Shown: positions 44,988 through 52,765 of the stretch, in pieces
Layout: each line of letters opens with the position of its first letter
Position numbering within the stretch: the stretch's first letter is position 1
Assembly: GCF_024345185.1 (NCBI RefSeq)
Contig: NZ_BROB01000002.1
Coordinates: 60,065 to 124,064 of the forward strand
Source of the DNA: Levilactobacillus humaensis
GTDB taxonomy: Bacteria > Bacillota > Bacilli > Lactobacillales > Lactobacillaceae
Reading direction: 5' to 3'
Length of the DNA stretch: 64,000 nt
Notes under the pieces: generated by a model
Databases searched by the model: none
What the model was told of the DNA's origin: nothing
What the model saw: only the letters and a program-made list of their open reading frames with translations
Translations under genes and position numbers: made by a program

Positions 44988-45617
44988 CTAGCTTCTTTCT
45001 AGGATTAATCGTTTTCTGAAGATTGAGCTCAACGCTTGAATCGTTGGACCCGTCGTCAGTGCGGTCAAGATGGTAATAATCCCGAACTTACCACCTAATA
45101 AAATACCAATGATAATGAGACCCACGTCGAAGGTAATCTTGCTGCGTCGCATGCTCCACCCGGTAAAGTCCCGGAGCGTTAGCATGAAGCCGCTAAAGGG
45201 GTCTACCCCAATATCGGCGGCAACGAAGAGGCTGATCCCCAGGTAGTACAGGGAGATCCCTGCAACCCCACCAATGGACCGACCAAGCAACGTCGTGGAG
45301 GTGAAAATCAAGGGGTACAGGTACGACCCGATTGACACGAACAAGCCATAAGGTACCAGATACATCAAGGTGCCCCAGCTTGCGTAGTGCCGCCCGATAA
45401 AGAACAGGGCCACGATTAACACCACATTCAGGTAATTAGAAACAGTTCCTAATTGCGCTTGCTCAAGATGGAAGGTTGTCCGTAACCCGTCGTAAATAAT
45501 GCCCACAGGGTCATTACCTAACTGGGTATTATTGTTAAAGGCAACCCCAATACATACTAGAAATATTCCTAGGAAGGCTAGAGCAACGGTTTTGGGCGTA
45601 TAACGTTTCGATGACAA
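44988..45617 (-). CDS. YczE/YitT-like integral membrane protein, nucleoside operon
   Basis: About 209 residues, five or six helices. LGNDPVGIIYDGLRTTF and ADIGVDPFSGFMLTLRDFTG are the paired half-repeats of the YczE family. TTG at 45617 is chosen because AGGAGGC lies about 10 nt upstream; a TTG at 45644 is an alternative. Possible role: sugar or intermediate export, or a permease partner. The function of the family is poorly known. Confidence 0.8.
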   Translation of the reverse strand: MSSKRYTPKTVALAFLGIFLVCIGVAFNNNTQLGNDPVGIIYDGLRTTFHLEQAQLGTVSNYLNVVLIVALFFIGRHYASWGTLMYLVPYGLFVSIGSYLYPLIFTSTTLLGRSIGGVAGISLYYLGISLFVAADIGVDPFSGFMLTLRDFTGWSMRRSKITFDVGLIIIGILLGGKFGIITILTALTTGPTIQALSSIFRKRLILERS

Positions 45618-45647
45618 CTCTCTAACGCCTCCTATGCGATTCAAAGA

Positions 45648-46340
45648 TTAAAGACCTAACTTCTTAGCGGCAGCATCTGCGGCTTCACAGAATGCCTTGA
45701 CCTTTGGGATATCCTTTTCCATGTTTCCGCCTTCGTACTTGATACTGGTCTTCGTCAATGAGTCGACCCCGTATGGGCGAATCTTTTCAATGGCTTCGGC
45801 AACGTTGTCAGGTCCCATACCACCGGCTTCGATAACTGGTACGTTAACTTCCTTAACGATCTTAGCGTCAATGTTCCAGTCATGGGTCACACCACTGGCA
45901 CCGATCCCAGTATCTGGTGCTAAACCAGAATCTAACAGGATGTAGTCAACGAATGGTGCGAAAGCCTTGGCACGCGCGATGGCACCTTCGCCATCAACCA
46001 GAACGGCTTGCATGAGTTCGGTATGAGGTGCAACCTTCTTCAAACGCTTAGCAAATTCAGCATCTGCGGCGTAGCCGTCACCGGCAATGTGCAAGATGTC
46101 TGGTTGGATGCGTTCGGCAAGTTGTAACATTTCTTCAGGGTCGTTCGTCAGCATGATCGCAACGGAGGTTACCCCACGGCGTTTAGCTTCGGCGAAGATC
46201 TTGTCAACACGGTCTAGGGGAACACGGTGGGCAGGAACACCACCATGTTGCATAGGAACGAGTCCGATGTTGTCGGCCCCAGCTTCCATAGTTTTAACGG
46301 ATTCGTCATACTGAATCAAAGAATAAATTTGCTTAATCAT
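45648..46340 (-). CDS. TrpF-like phosphate-binding TIM-barrel enzyme of altered active site
   Basis: 230 residues, homologous to phosphoribosylanthranilate isomerase. Conserved features are AGADNIGLVP, LLDSG with the general-acid Asp137, and EAGGMGPDNV, which binds phosphate. The catalytic Cys in the first strand (KICG in TrpF) aligns with Tyr6 in KQIYS, and GxR is absent. No tryptophan genes are near. It lies between a PfkB kinase and a YczE protein in a nucleoside operon, so it more likely isomerises a phosphorylated ribosyl compound. The reaction is not known. Confidence 0.82.
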   Translation of the reverse strand: MIKQIYSLIQYDESVKTMEAGADNIGLVPMQHGGVPAHRVPLDRVDKIFAEAKRRGVTSVAIMLTNDPEEMLQLAERIQPDILHIAGDGYAADAEFAKRLKKVAPHTELMQAVLVDGEGAIARAKAFAPFVDYILLDSGLAPDTGIGASGVTHDWNIDAKIVKEVNVPVIEAGGMGPDNVAEAIEKIRPYGVDSLTKTSIKYEGGNMEKDIPKVKAFCEAADAAAKKLGL

Positions 46341-46356
46341 AAATTGCTCTCTCCTC

Positions 46357-47313
46357 TTATTTTGAAGTTGTTAAAGTTGCTAGCTTCTGGTTCACTAATT
46401 CTGGTGTGATATCTGGCACTGACTTGGTGCTTTCAAGGGCGATGCTCGATGCAGCTTGGGCAATCTTACCCGTTTCTTCCAATGACCGGTTAGGGTCCAA
46501 GAAGTGGCTCCAGGTAATCGCAGCCATCCCACAGTCCCCAGCGCCATTGGCGTTGACGATGTCGGTCTTGAAGATTGGCACGTGGACCATTTCTTCATGG
46601 TTGGCACAAAGGATTCCGTCGGCACCTAATGAGATGTAAATGTTCTTCATCCCAGTGTCCAAGAGAACCTTAGCGGCCTTTTCTGCGGAAGCGGTGTCGG
46701 TAATTTCAACGCCACTGAGCAGTGAAGCTTCCAAAGCGTTAGGCTTCAAGGTGTCCATCTTACCCAAGATGTGGGCAAAGTGTGGCGCCTTCACAACGGA
46801 AACCGTGTCCCCAAAGAGTGGCACTGTCACGTTGTCTCCCAACCAATCGATGGCTTCTTGCGAGATATTAGCATCAATCAGACAGATAGCAGCGTTGTTA
46901 ATGAAGTCGAGGCGCTTAGCCAGAAATTCTGGCGTAATCTGTTCACAGATAGCCATATCATTCACACCAACCAGCATGTCACCCGTTTCATCGGTGATGT
47001 ACATGTAAGTTGAAGAACGGGACCCTTTGACCAATTCGGCCTGGTCCAACATGATATGGTTTTCTTCACAAGACTTAGCTAGTAAGTGACCATTGTAGTC
47101 ATCACCATACACCGTAATGAGATGGGTAGGGACTTCCAAATGAGCCAAGTTCTGGGCGATGTTTTGACCCACACCACCGACAGCCATCCCAACCTTACCA
47201 ATGTTGGAATCACGCTGAATGACCTTTTGACTAGGCATCCCGAAGATGTCCATGTTCATACCACCAACTACGACGACGTAGCCTGATTGCTGTTTCAAAT
47301 TCTGGCTATCCAT
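46357..47313 (-). CDS. PfkB-family sugar/nucleoside kinase
   Basis: 318 residues. The ATP and substrate motifs are VVGGMNMDIFG, AVGGVGQNIAQNLAHL and ANGAGDCGMAAITWS, with the catalytic base Asp260. The sequence type resembles pseudouridine and nucleoside kinases (PsuK-like) more than ribokinase. ATG at 47313 has AAGGAGG 8 nt upstream; an upstream frame extension is rejected. First gene of the nucleoside operon. Confidence 0.9.
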   Translation of the reverse strand: MDSQNLKQQSGYVVVVGGMNMDIFGMPSQKVIQRDSNIGKVGMAVGGVGQNIAQNLAHLEVPTHLITVYGDDYNGHLLAKSCEENHIMLDQAELVKGSRSSTYMYITDETGDMLVGVNDMAICEQITPEFLAKRLDFINNAAICLIDANISQEAIDWLGDNVTVPLFGDTVSVVKAPHFAHILGKMDTLKPNALEASLLSGVEITDTASAEKAAKVLLDTGMKNIYISLGADGILCANHEEMVHVPIFKTDIVNANGAGDCGMAAITWSHFLDPNRSLEETGKIAQAASSIALESTKSVPDITPELVNQKLATLTTSK

Positions 47314-47341
47314 TTCCATTGCCTCCTTCAGGGCTGGAACT

Positions 47342-47357
47342 ATAAACAAATGTTTAT
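47342..47357. promoter_or_regulatory. candidate operator of the nucleoside operon
   Basis: ATAAACAAATGTTTAT, 7-bp arms around two central bases, placed between the promoter and the kinase start. It is the natural site for the adjacent HTH-PfkB regulator (inference). Confidence 0.55.
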
Positions 47358-47380
47358 CTGAGTAATCATTTGACACTTAC

Positions 47381-47409
47381 AGAATATAATCTCCAGAGTC
47401 CTTTGTCAA
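47381..47409 (-). promoter_or_regulatory. sigma-A promoter of the nucleoside operon
   Basis: Minus strand: perfect -35 TTGACA (47409-47404), 17-bp spacer, -10 TATTCT (47386-47381). Confidence 0.8.
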
Positions 47410-47415
47410 TAGGAT

Positions 47416-47429
47416 CGTAAGCGGTTGCA
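47416..47429 (-). promoter_or_regulatory. cre box (CcpA site)
   Basis: TGCAACCGCTTACG matches TGNAANCGNTNNCA in all but the last base. It lies just upstream of the -35 box, where CcpA could repress or activate. Confidence 0.65.
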
Positions 47430-47524
47430 GTATTTTACGCTAGTTTGCTCACCTGATCTCATGATAAAAATCGTTGTTAATCTGGTGATTGGCTCTCCTT
47501 CTAATTTACTTTTTCACAAGCAAA

Positions 47525-47566
47525 AAAAGTGAGATCAAATTTTCGCAATTTGATCTCACTTTGCTA
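47525..47566 (-). terminator. intrinsic terminator of the HTH-PfkB gene
   Basis: AGTGAGATCAAATT/AATTTGATCTCACT followed by TTTTTT on the minus strand. Confidence 0.88.
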
Positions 47567-47621
47567 TAAGTTCTATTTAATGGATCACCATAATGGTAAA
47601 TACACTTACTACAAACAGGTC

Positions 47622-47722
47622 CGACTAGTCATAGCTCCTGGTGTTTGGGGGCAGAAGACCGCCCTGTGGCTTCAGCCGTTTCCCACAGGCTGGCGTCCCC
47701 AAACACCACGGGCGTTAGCCTA
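47622..47722 (-). repeat. short RptA-like structured element (copy 7)
   Basis: On the minus strand GGTGTTTGGGG (47707-47697) pairs with CCCCAAACACC (47650-47640). An inner CCTGTGG/CCACAGG stem encloses AAACGGCTGAAG. It shares GGGGACG, GCGGTCTTC and GGAGCTATGACTAG-type ends with RptA but lacks two arms. It starts at the stop codon of the HTH-PfkB gene and precedes its terminator. Assignment to RptA is tentative. Confidence 0.55.
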
Positions 47723-48808
47723 GTCGTCGAGGGCTTTTTGCCGATGCTGGAGCATCACTGCGCTCATTCTGTCGTTAACCGCGTCGTCCGCCTCAGTAGT
47801 GATATAGGTGGCTGCCACGCCCGCCTTCGCCGTTTGAAGAAAATCCTGGTGATGTAGCCGGGCCCAGGCTAAAGCGGCCACAGCCGACGCCCCAGCGCCA
47901 TTCGTGTTGCGGGCATCCTGCTCGGTATCGGGGAAGAAGACCGCTTGATCCGCGTTCTGGTAAAGAATCCCAACCTCATCAATGTAGATAAAGACATTGG
48001 TGACCCCCCGGCCAATCAGATCGGTGGCGGCCTGGCGCGCCGTGGCCTCGTCACTAATCGTGATCTTCGTCAGCAGGGTGGCCTCCAAGGCATTGATGAC
48101 CAGCGTATCCAGCCGATCAATGCCGTCGTAAAGATTCATCATCTTGTTAATCCCCACGGCCTTGGCAAACAGCGGCACCGTCACATGGTTATAGAGCCAC
48201 TTGATGCTTCGCTTGGGTAAATTAGAATCGATGATCACCAGGTCGGAATTGTTGAGGGTTTGCTCGTGTCCCATGAGGTAGTCGGGGGTAATGTAGTCGT
48301 TGATATCCATGTCGTCGATCCCGACAATGCGGTCCCCTTGGGGCTGATTGACAAAGAGGTACATCGACGTGGGTTCATTGGTAATTTGTTTGGCATGGCT
48401 GATATCAATTTGATTGGCCAAGGCGTCTTCCTTAAAGATTTCGCCGTTGCGATCGTCACCATAGGCCGCGATAAAGTAGGGCTTAACGCCCAGCTTGCTG
48501 AGGTTGACCGCCACGTTCCGGCCGACGCCCCCCAGCTTGGTGTAGATTTTTCCGGAGTAGGAACTCTGGTTGGTTACCGTCGTACCAGAGACCCCCAGGA
48601 TATCCATATTAATTCCGCCGACCACCGTGACGTACTTCGGTGGCGTAATGACGTACCCCTTTCCCTGGATGTAACCCTTCTTGACCAGGTTCGAGATATG
48701 AGCTGCCACGCCGGACCGGGTGATGCCAGCCAACTCTGCTAACTCATTTTGCGTAATCATGGGATTCTGCTTGATCCACTCCAGAATCTGCTGTTCGCGG
48801 CTTGTCAC
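47720..48808 (-). CDS. HTH-PfkB fusion regulator with altered kinase site
   Basis: 362 residues. A winged helix (about 1-50, QNELAELAGITRSGVAAHIS) is fused to a PfkB kinase domain (VVGGINMDILG, KLGGVGRNVAVNLSKL). The kinase signature GAGD is GAGA: Ala307 replaces the catalytic Asp, so phosphoryl transfer should be lost, while sugar- and ATP-binding segments remain. It probably senses the same nucleoside or phosphonucleoside handled by the operon. GTG start with AAAAGG upstream. Confidence 0.88.
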   Translation of the reverse strand: MTSREQQILEWIKQNPMITQNELAELAGITRSGVAAHISNLVKKGYIQGKGYVITPPKYVTVVGGINMDILGVSGTTVTNQSSYSGKIYTKLGGVGRNVAVNLSKLGVKPYFIAAYGDDRNGEIFKEDALANQIDISHAKQITNEPTSMYLFVNQPQGDRIVGIDDMDINDYITPDYLMGHEQTLNNSDLVIIDSNLPKRSIKWLYNHVTVPLFAKAVGINKMMNLYDGIDRLDTLVINALEATLLTKITISDEATARQAATDLIGRGVTNVFIYIDEVGILYQNADQAVFFPDTEQDARNTNGAGASAVAALAWARLHHQDFLQTAKAGVAATYITTEADDAVNDRMSAVMLQHRQKALDD

Positions 48809-48911
48809 TGCTGATCACCTTTTCCTTTCGTTCACTGTTATTGTGTTAACCATACCCCAGCGCTCCCCGCCTTGCCAACTCATTTGATCGGGTTCCGTTG
48901 AAAAATGACAC

Positions 48912-48946
48912 AAAAAAACTGTCAGTCACAAAACGACTGGCAGTCT
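48912..48946 (-). terminator. terminator of the tRNA gene
   Basis: GACTGCCAGTCG... and GACTGACAGTTTTTTT hairpin on the minus strand, 16 nt behind the tRNA. Confidence 0.8.
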
Positions 48947-48961
48947 CTGTTAAACCTCTGA

Positions 48962-49033
48962 TTGGGCTAGCTGGGTTCGAACCAGCGCATGACAGGATCA
49001 AAACCTGTTGCCTTACCACTTGGCTATAGCCCA
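48962..49033 (-). tRNA. tRNA-Gln (anticodon TTG)
   Basis: 72-nt cloverleaf on the minus strand: acceptor TGGGCTA/TAGCCCA, D-loop AGTGGTAAGGC, anticodon loop TTTTGAT with TTG, T-arm GCTGG TTCGAAC CCAGC. CCA is not encoded. It lies just upstream of its terminator. Confidence 0.93.
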
Positions 49034-49265
49034 AGAATTCGGTCATCACTGACCCAACAGGAATTAATTTTAGCATTTCTCCCCCTAAAAATGCAACCCC
49101 TTTTTCACTTCTAAGCAGAATTAGTTGACGACTACCCCCCTAACCGCTACGCTGAATATACAATCACCAGGTATACTGTTTATCCACTGTTTAGATTTAT
49201 GGGCTTAGCTGCCCGATCAACGGTCCTTTTGTAACCCATTCTATTTCAGAAAAGAAGGAACTGAC

Positions 49266-50255
49266 ATGTCCGGTAAGATTACAATTAAAGATGTTGCCAA
49301 ACAGGCCGGCGTCTCCGAAGCTACCGTCTCGCGGGCCCTCAATGATAGCCCCCAGGTGAAGCGCGACACCCGCCAAAAGATTCAAAACATTGCCCGTAAT
49401 CTCGGGTACCACCCCAATGGGCTGGCCCGCAGCATTCGCGTCCAACAGACCCACACGCTGGGCATGATCATTCCCGATATTCTCAATGGTTTCTTCACGA
49501 ATCTGAGCCGAGCCATTGAGGACCAGGCCGCGAAATCCGGCTATGACGTTCTGATCGTCAATACCGATGAAAGTCTGGAAAAGGAAACCAAGGCGCTCAA
49601 CTTGATGCTGGAAAAACAGGTCGATGGCCTCCTGATTGCCAGCGCCGGTGAAGCCACCAACTACACCGACATCTTAGGCAACACACCGGCTGTCTTCGTG
49701 GATCGCATGCCACCGGCTGGCACGGCGCCGGAATACGACCGTGTCCTCGTCGACAATGGTCAAGGGACTCAGGCCGTGGTGTCCCAACTCATCAATCAGG
49801 GGGCTCAACGGATTGGGATCATTAACAGTGCCGTTCCCGCCACCGCCGACGAGCGGCTTCGCGGCTATCATGAGGCGCTGGCCGCGGCCAGCCTCCCCGT
49901 CGATCCTGCCATCGAGGTAGTCGCCCGTACCGACAACAGCAATGTCGGCCAGATGACGCGTCAGCTCCTGGTCAACCAGAAGTGTGACGGCCTCTTCGCG
50001 GCGGACAACACCATCATGCGGGCCGTCCTGACCCGCTTGAATACCCTTGATGTGCCAGACTTTCAGCTGGGCGGTTTCGACGACAACGATTGGTTCGACT
50101 TCTTGGAAAAACCAATCGTCACCGCCCAACAACCCATCACCAAACTTGGTGAAGTTGCCGTCAACCACCTGATCGCCAAAATTCAGAATCCCCATCAGAT
50201 TCCGCAAGAAGTGCGGCTCACGGCCACTATTATTCCACGAGCAACCCAACGCTAA
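49266..50255 (+). CDS. LacI-family transcriptional regulator
   Basis: 329 residues. HTH TIKDVAKQAGVSEATVSRAL (residues 5-24) and the hinge helix NPNGLARSI-type segment precede a periplasmic-binding-like effector domain (about 60-329). AGAAGGAA lies 6 nt before the ATG. Its neighbours are the mannitol/fructose operon on the opposite strand, a likely target by proximity; no LacI operator was proven. A strong terminator follows at 50274-50315. Confidence 0.92.
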   Translation: MSGKITIKDVAKQAGVSEATVSRALNDSPQVKRDTRQKIQNIARNLGYHPNGLARSIRVQQTHTLGMIIPDILNGFFTNLSRAIEDQAAKSGYDVLIVNTDESLEKETKALNLMLEKQVDGLLIASAGEATNYTDILGNTPAVFVDRMPPAGTAPEYDRVLVDNGQGTQAVVSQLINQGAQRIGIINSAVPATADERLRGYHEALAAASLPVDPAIEVVARTDNSNVGQMTRQLLVNQKCDGLFAADNTIMRAVLTRLNTLDVPDFQLGGFDDNDWFDFLEKPIVTAQQPITKLGEVAVNHLIAKIQNPHQIPQEVRLTATIIPRATQR

Positions 50256-50273
50256 TTTTAAATTCAACCACAA

Positions 50274-50315
50274 AAAAGCTCCCTACCGTTATCACAGTAA
50301 CGGCAGGGAGTTTTT
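50274..50315. terminator. intrinsic terminator behind the LacI gene
   Basis: CTCCCTACCGTTA/TAACGGCAGGGAG with TTTTT on the plus strand and T-run on the minus strand. Confidence 0.88.
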
Positions 50316-50334
50316 CACTAGATTTAATTTCTCA

Positions 50335-50390
50335 AAACGTGTGACAGAAGGTAGTCGATTCCGCATAATCGCCTTCAGCCGTACGCCTTT
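50335..50390 (-). repeat. RptB remnant
   Basis: AACGTGTGACAGAAGGTAGTC and TTCCGC match one side of RptB; the rest is shortened to TAATCGCCTTC. It lies directly behind the VOC gene stop. The match is partial, so confidence is moderate. Confidence 0.5.
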
Positions 50391-50781
50391 AATCTAGAAT
50401 CTGACAGAATTCAATCGTTTCATGATTAGGTCCTAAGATGTTAAAGAACCGAATACCCTTCTTCCAGAAAGATGGAATGGATTGAATTTCGTCGTTAACC
50501 ATCGTCAAACCTTGAGCCTTGGCAGCAGCGAAGGCTTGGTCGACGTCGGTCGTGTTTAAGGAGATGTGGTTAATCGCACCGGCTTCTGGGTTGGTTGGAT
50601 CGCCTTCCCAGGTTTCGATGGTCAGGTTGCCCAGCCGCATGAACGCACAACGGTTTTCCCCATTAGGGAATAAGCCGGCTTGTTCAAAACCTAGGGATTC
50701 GTAAAACGCAATGGTCTTGTCTAAATCTGCTGAAGGAATCCCAACGTGTTGGATTCCAGTGATGAAGTCACTAACTGACAT
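50389..50781 (-). CDS. VOC-family (glyoxalase-like) protein
   Basis: 130 residues with one VOC beta-alpha-beta pair repeated twice (IQHVGIPSADLDKTIAFYES and INHISLNTTDVDQAFAAAKA). Metal ligands His (QHVG) and Glu (HETIEF) fit a divalent-metal enzyme. The substrate is unknown. It is the last gene downstream of the mannitol operon on the same strand, separated by RptB. Confidence 0.88.
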   Translation of the reverse strand: MSVSDFITGIQHVGIPSADLDKTIAFYESLGFEQAGLFPNGENRCAFMRLGNLTIETWEGDPTNPEAGAINHISLNTTDVDQAFAAAKAQGLTMVNDEIQSIPSFWKKGIRFFNILGPNHETIEFCQILD

Positions 50782-50822
50782 AGTTTTTTTGCTCCTTTTT
50801 TCTTGCTGTTACTGCGTATGTG

Positions 50823-50945
50823 GCGGAAACGTGCTGTCCCGGGCAGTCAGCTCCGCTTAACCCCGCTAAGCCAATAATCCATAGACCGGGATTATCAGCT
50901 TAGCGACGTTAATGCTCACTGACTAACCGCCCGTGCCACCACTCT
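50823..50945 (-). repeat. RptB copy 7: structured 3'UTR repeat
   Basis: Middle helix AGTCAG/CTGACT, apical stem CTAAGCC/...GCTTAG, conserved CTCCGCTTAACCCCG and CGACGTTAATGCTCA. The CACTCTA end contains the stop codon of the membrane-protein gene. Confidence 0.87.
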
Positions 50946-51717
50946 ACTTCCCGACATCCACAGCCTGATGCTTCAGCTTAGGGAAGATCACCTTGTCGGC
51001 AATCCCGGTAATCCCACCTTGTGCCAAGAAGGCAAAGACAGTCCCTAATCCAAAGTTCGTAAATGACCGCGTAATTACAAGGGCCACAATAGCCATAATG
51101 GTAGGTGGAATGTATGACGCCCACATCGCTTTGGCAGCGTTCCCCTTGAAGTAACGGAAACGGAGAATCTGCATCAAATCATCGGCTGGATGTAAGACCA
51201 GGTTGACCCGTTGGTAGATGGAGATGGCTACCGCAATGAAGGCCACTCCCAAGAAGTTCAAGAAGATGTAGAGAATAATCATCCCCATGGACCGAGCTTC
51301 TGGTAGCCCCGCAAACAAGGCGGGATACTTGCCGTTGAAGAAATCCTCAAACACCTGAATCAAGGCGGAGAATGGCACCATGAAGATCATGTTCCCAGCA
51401 ATCCGTTTCCAATCCCAATGACGAATCAGGACGGCATTTAACACGGAAGTCAGAAAACCCATGATGAGAAACGCCCAGAACAGGTTCCAGTGGAACGCGG
51501 TCCCGAGGTTAGCTTCCGCCGCGGACCAGTACGCCGCTCCTAAGAACGACGGGTGAATCTTAGCACTCGTCACCAACGTCAGCACGTTTCCGGCAGAGTT
51601 GATCACCAGTGATAACGCGAAGTAAGCAATGGCTTTACCCATCGAGATCGTCCGACCATTAGAGGCATCCAAGGTTGCCGCTCCAGCGTTTAAATCAGTT
51701 GTCGGTTCAACTTTCAC
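50944..51717 (-). CDS. multi-pass membrane protein of the mannitol/fructose operon
   Basis: 257 residues with about six helices. It has a hydrophilic N-terminus (1-25), and internal half-repeats near NAVLIRHWDWKRIAGNMIFM and MAIVALVITRSFTNFG. The family is not recognised. Being the third gene after fructokinase and mannitol dehydrogenase, it may be a sugar or polyol facilitator. GTG start with AGGGATAATT upstream, 19 nt after the dehydrogenase stop. Confidence 0.75.
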   Translation of the reverse strand: MKVEPTTDLNAGAATLDASNGRTISMGKAIAYFALSLVINSAGNVLTLVTSAKIHPSFLGAAYWSAAEANLGTAFHWNLFWAFLIMGFLTSVLNAVLIRHWDWKRIAGNMIFMVPFSALIQVFEDFFNGKYPALFAGLPEARSMGMIILYIFLNFLGVAFIAVAISIYQRVNLVLHPADDLMQILRFRYFKGNAAKAMWASYIPPTIMAIVALVITRSFTNFGLGTVFAFLAQGGITGIADKVIFPKLKHQAVDVGK

Positions 51718-51735
51718 AATTATCCCTATCCTTTA

Positions 51736-52737
51736 CTAGTCACTGACCTTAACAACAGCCTTGCTGACACCGTCAACCTTACCGTTCAAGACGTCTTCCA
51801 CTTGTTCCAAGCTAACTTCATGGCTGATCAAGGATTCAACATCCAATTGGCCGCTAGCTAACAGCGCAATAGCATCTTCGAAGGCGTAAGGGTTGATGAA
51901 GGCACCCTGAATCTTCAATTGCTTTTGGTAAACTTCGTAAGTGTTCATGGAGAAGGTTTGGTTAGGCTTCCCAACACCGAACATCAAGACCTGGGCACCC
52001 TTCTTGGTTGCTTCAACGGCTTCTTCTTGCGTTTGTGGTAAACCAACAGCTTCGATAACCACGTCGTAGTCGGCAGGAATGCTGTCGTGCTTCGTGTTGT
52101 ACGTGTTGGTCACACCAAACTTTTCCTTGTTAAAGGCTAACTTCTTATCGTTCAAGCCGGCAAAGTCCACTTGGTGAACACCGTAAGCTTGTAATAATTG
52201 CACGAAAATTTGTCCCATGAAGCCGTCTCCGATGACCAAGGCTTTTTGGTATGGTGTTAAGTCCAATAATTTTACCCCGTGGACTGCACATGAAATTGGT
52301 TCCGTCGTAGCAGCGGCCTTCAATGAGACACTGTCAGGCAATGGATAAACAACGGATGCTGGTGCGGTGAAGGACTTTTCCAAACCACCGTCGCGGGTAA
52401 CCCCAACAGCGGATAAGTTGTCACAGAGTTCTGGACGGTCAGTCCGGCAGTATTCACATTCGCCACAGTAAATGTTAGGGTCAACGGTCACACGGTCGCC
52501 AACTTTAACGTTGGTCACTTCGCTCCCAATGGCAGCAACGATCCCTGAGTTTTCATGGCCTAAAACGATTGGTGGCACAGCATCGGCTGAACCAGGAAGG
52601 CCGGCGTATAGCGCACGGTCGGTCCCACAGATACCAGCATAGGCAGTGTTTACTAAAACCTCGTTAGGTTTAACTTCGGGCGTTGGTAAGTCTTGAATTT
52701 CCATTTTTTTAGTTCCGGTTAATACTAAAGCTTTCAT
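51736..52737 (-). CDS. mannitol 2-dehydrogenase (MDR family)
   Basis: Zinc enzyme of 333 residues reducing fructose to mannitol with NADH (EC 1.1.1.67). The N-terminal MKALVLTGTKK and the long match AGICGTDRALYAGLPGSA closely resemble Leuconostoc mannitol dehydrogenase from memory. Catalytic Cys/His lie in ICGTD and LGHENSG; structural Cys in CGECEYCRTDRPELC. The Rossmann motif is VIGDGFMGQIFVQLL. A longer frame upstream overlaps the fructokinase and is rejected. Mannitol formation is the NADH sink typical of heterofermentative lactobacilli. Confidence 0.92.
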   Translation of the reverse strand: MKALVLTGTKKMEIQDLPTPEVKPNEVLVNTAYAGICGTDRALYAGLPGSADAVPPIVLGHENSGIVAAIGSEVTNVKVGDRVTVDPNIYCGECEYCRTDRPELCDNLSAVGVTRDGGLEKSFTAPASVVYPLPDSVSLKAAATTEPISCAVHGVKLLDLTPYQKALVIGDGFMGQIFVQLLQAYGVHQVDFAGLNDKKLAFNKEKFGVTNTYNTKHDSIPADYDVVIEAVGLPQTQEEAVEATKKGAQVLMFGVGKPNQTFSMNTYEVYQKQLKIQGAFINPYAFEDAIALLASGQLDVESLISHEVSLEQVEDVLNGKVDGVSKAVVKVSD

Positions 52738-52765
52738 CAGATAAGTCTTCCTCTCTTTGTGCTGT

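Noticed and set aside
45648..46340. Tryptophan biosynthesis gene trpF
   Set aside because: The catalytic Cys is replaced and no trp genes are near; the nucleoside operon context disagrees.
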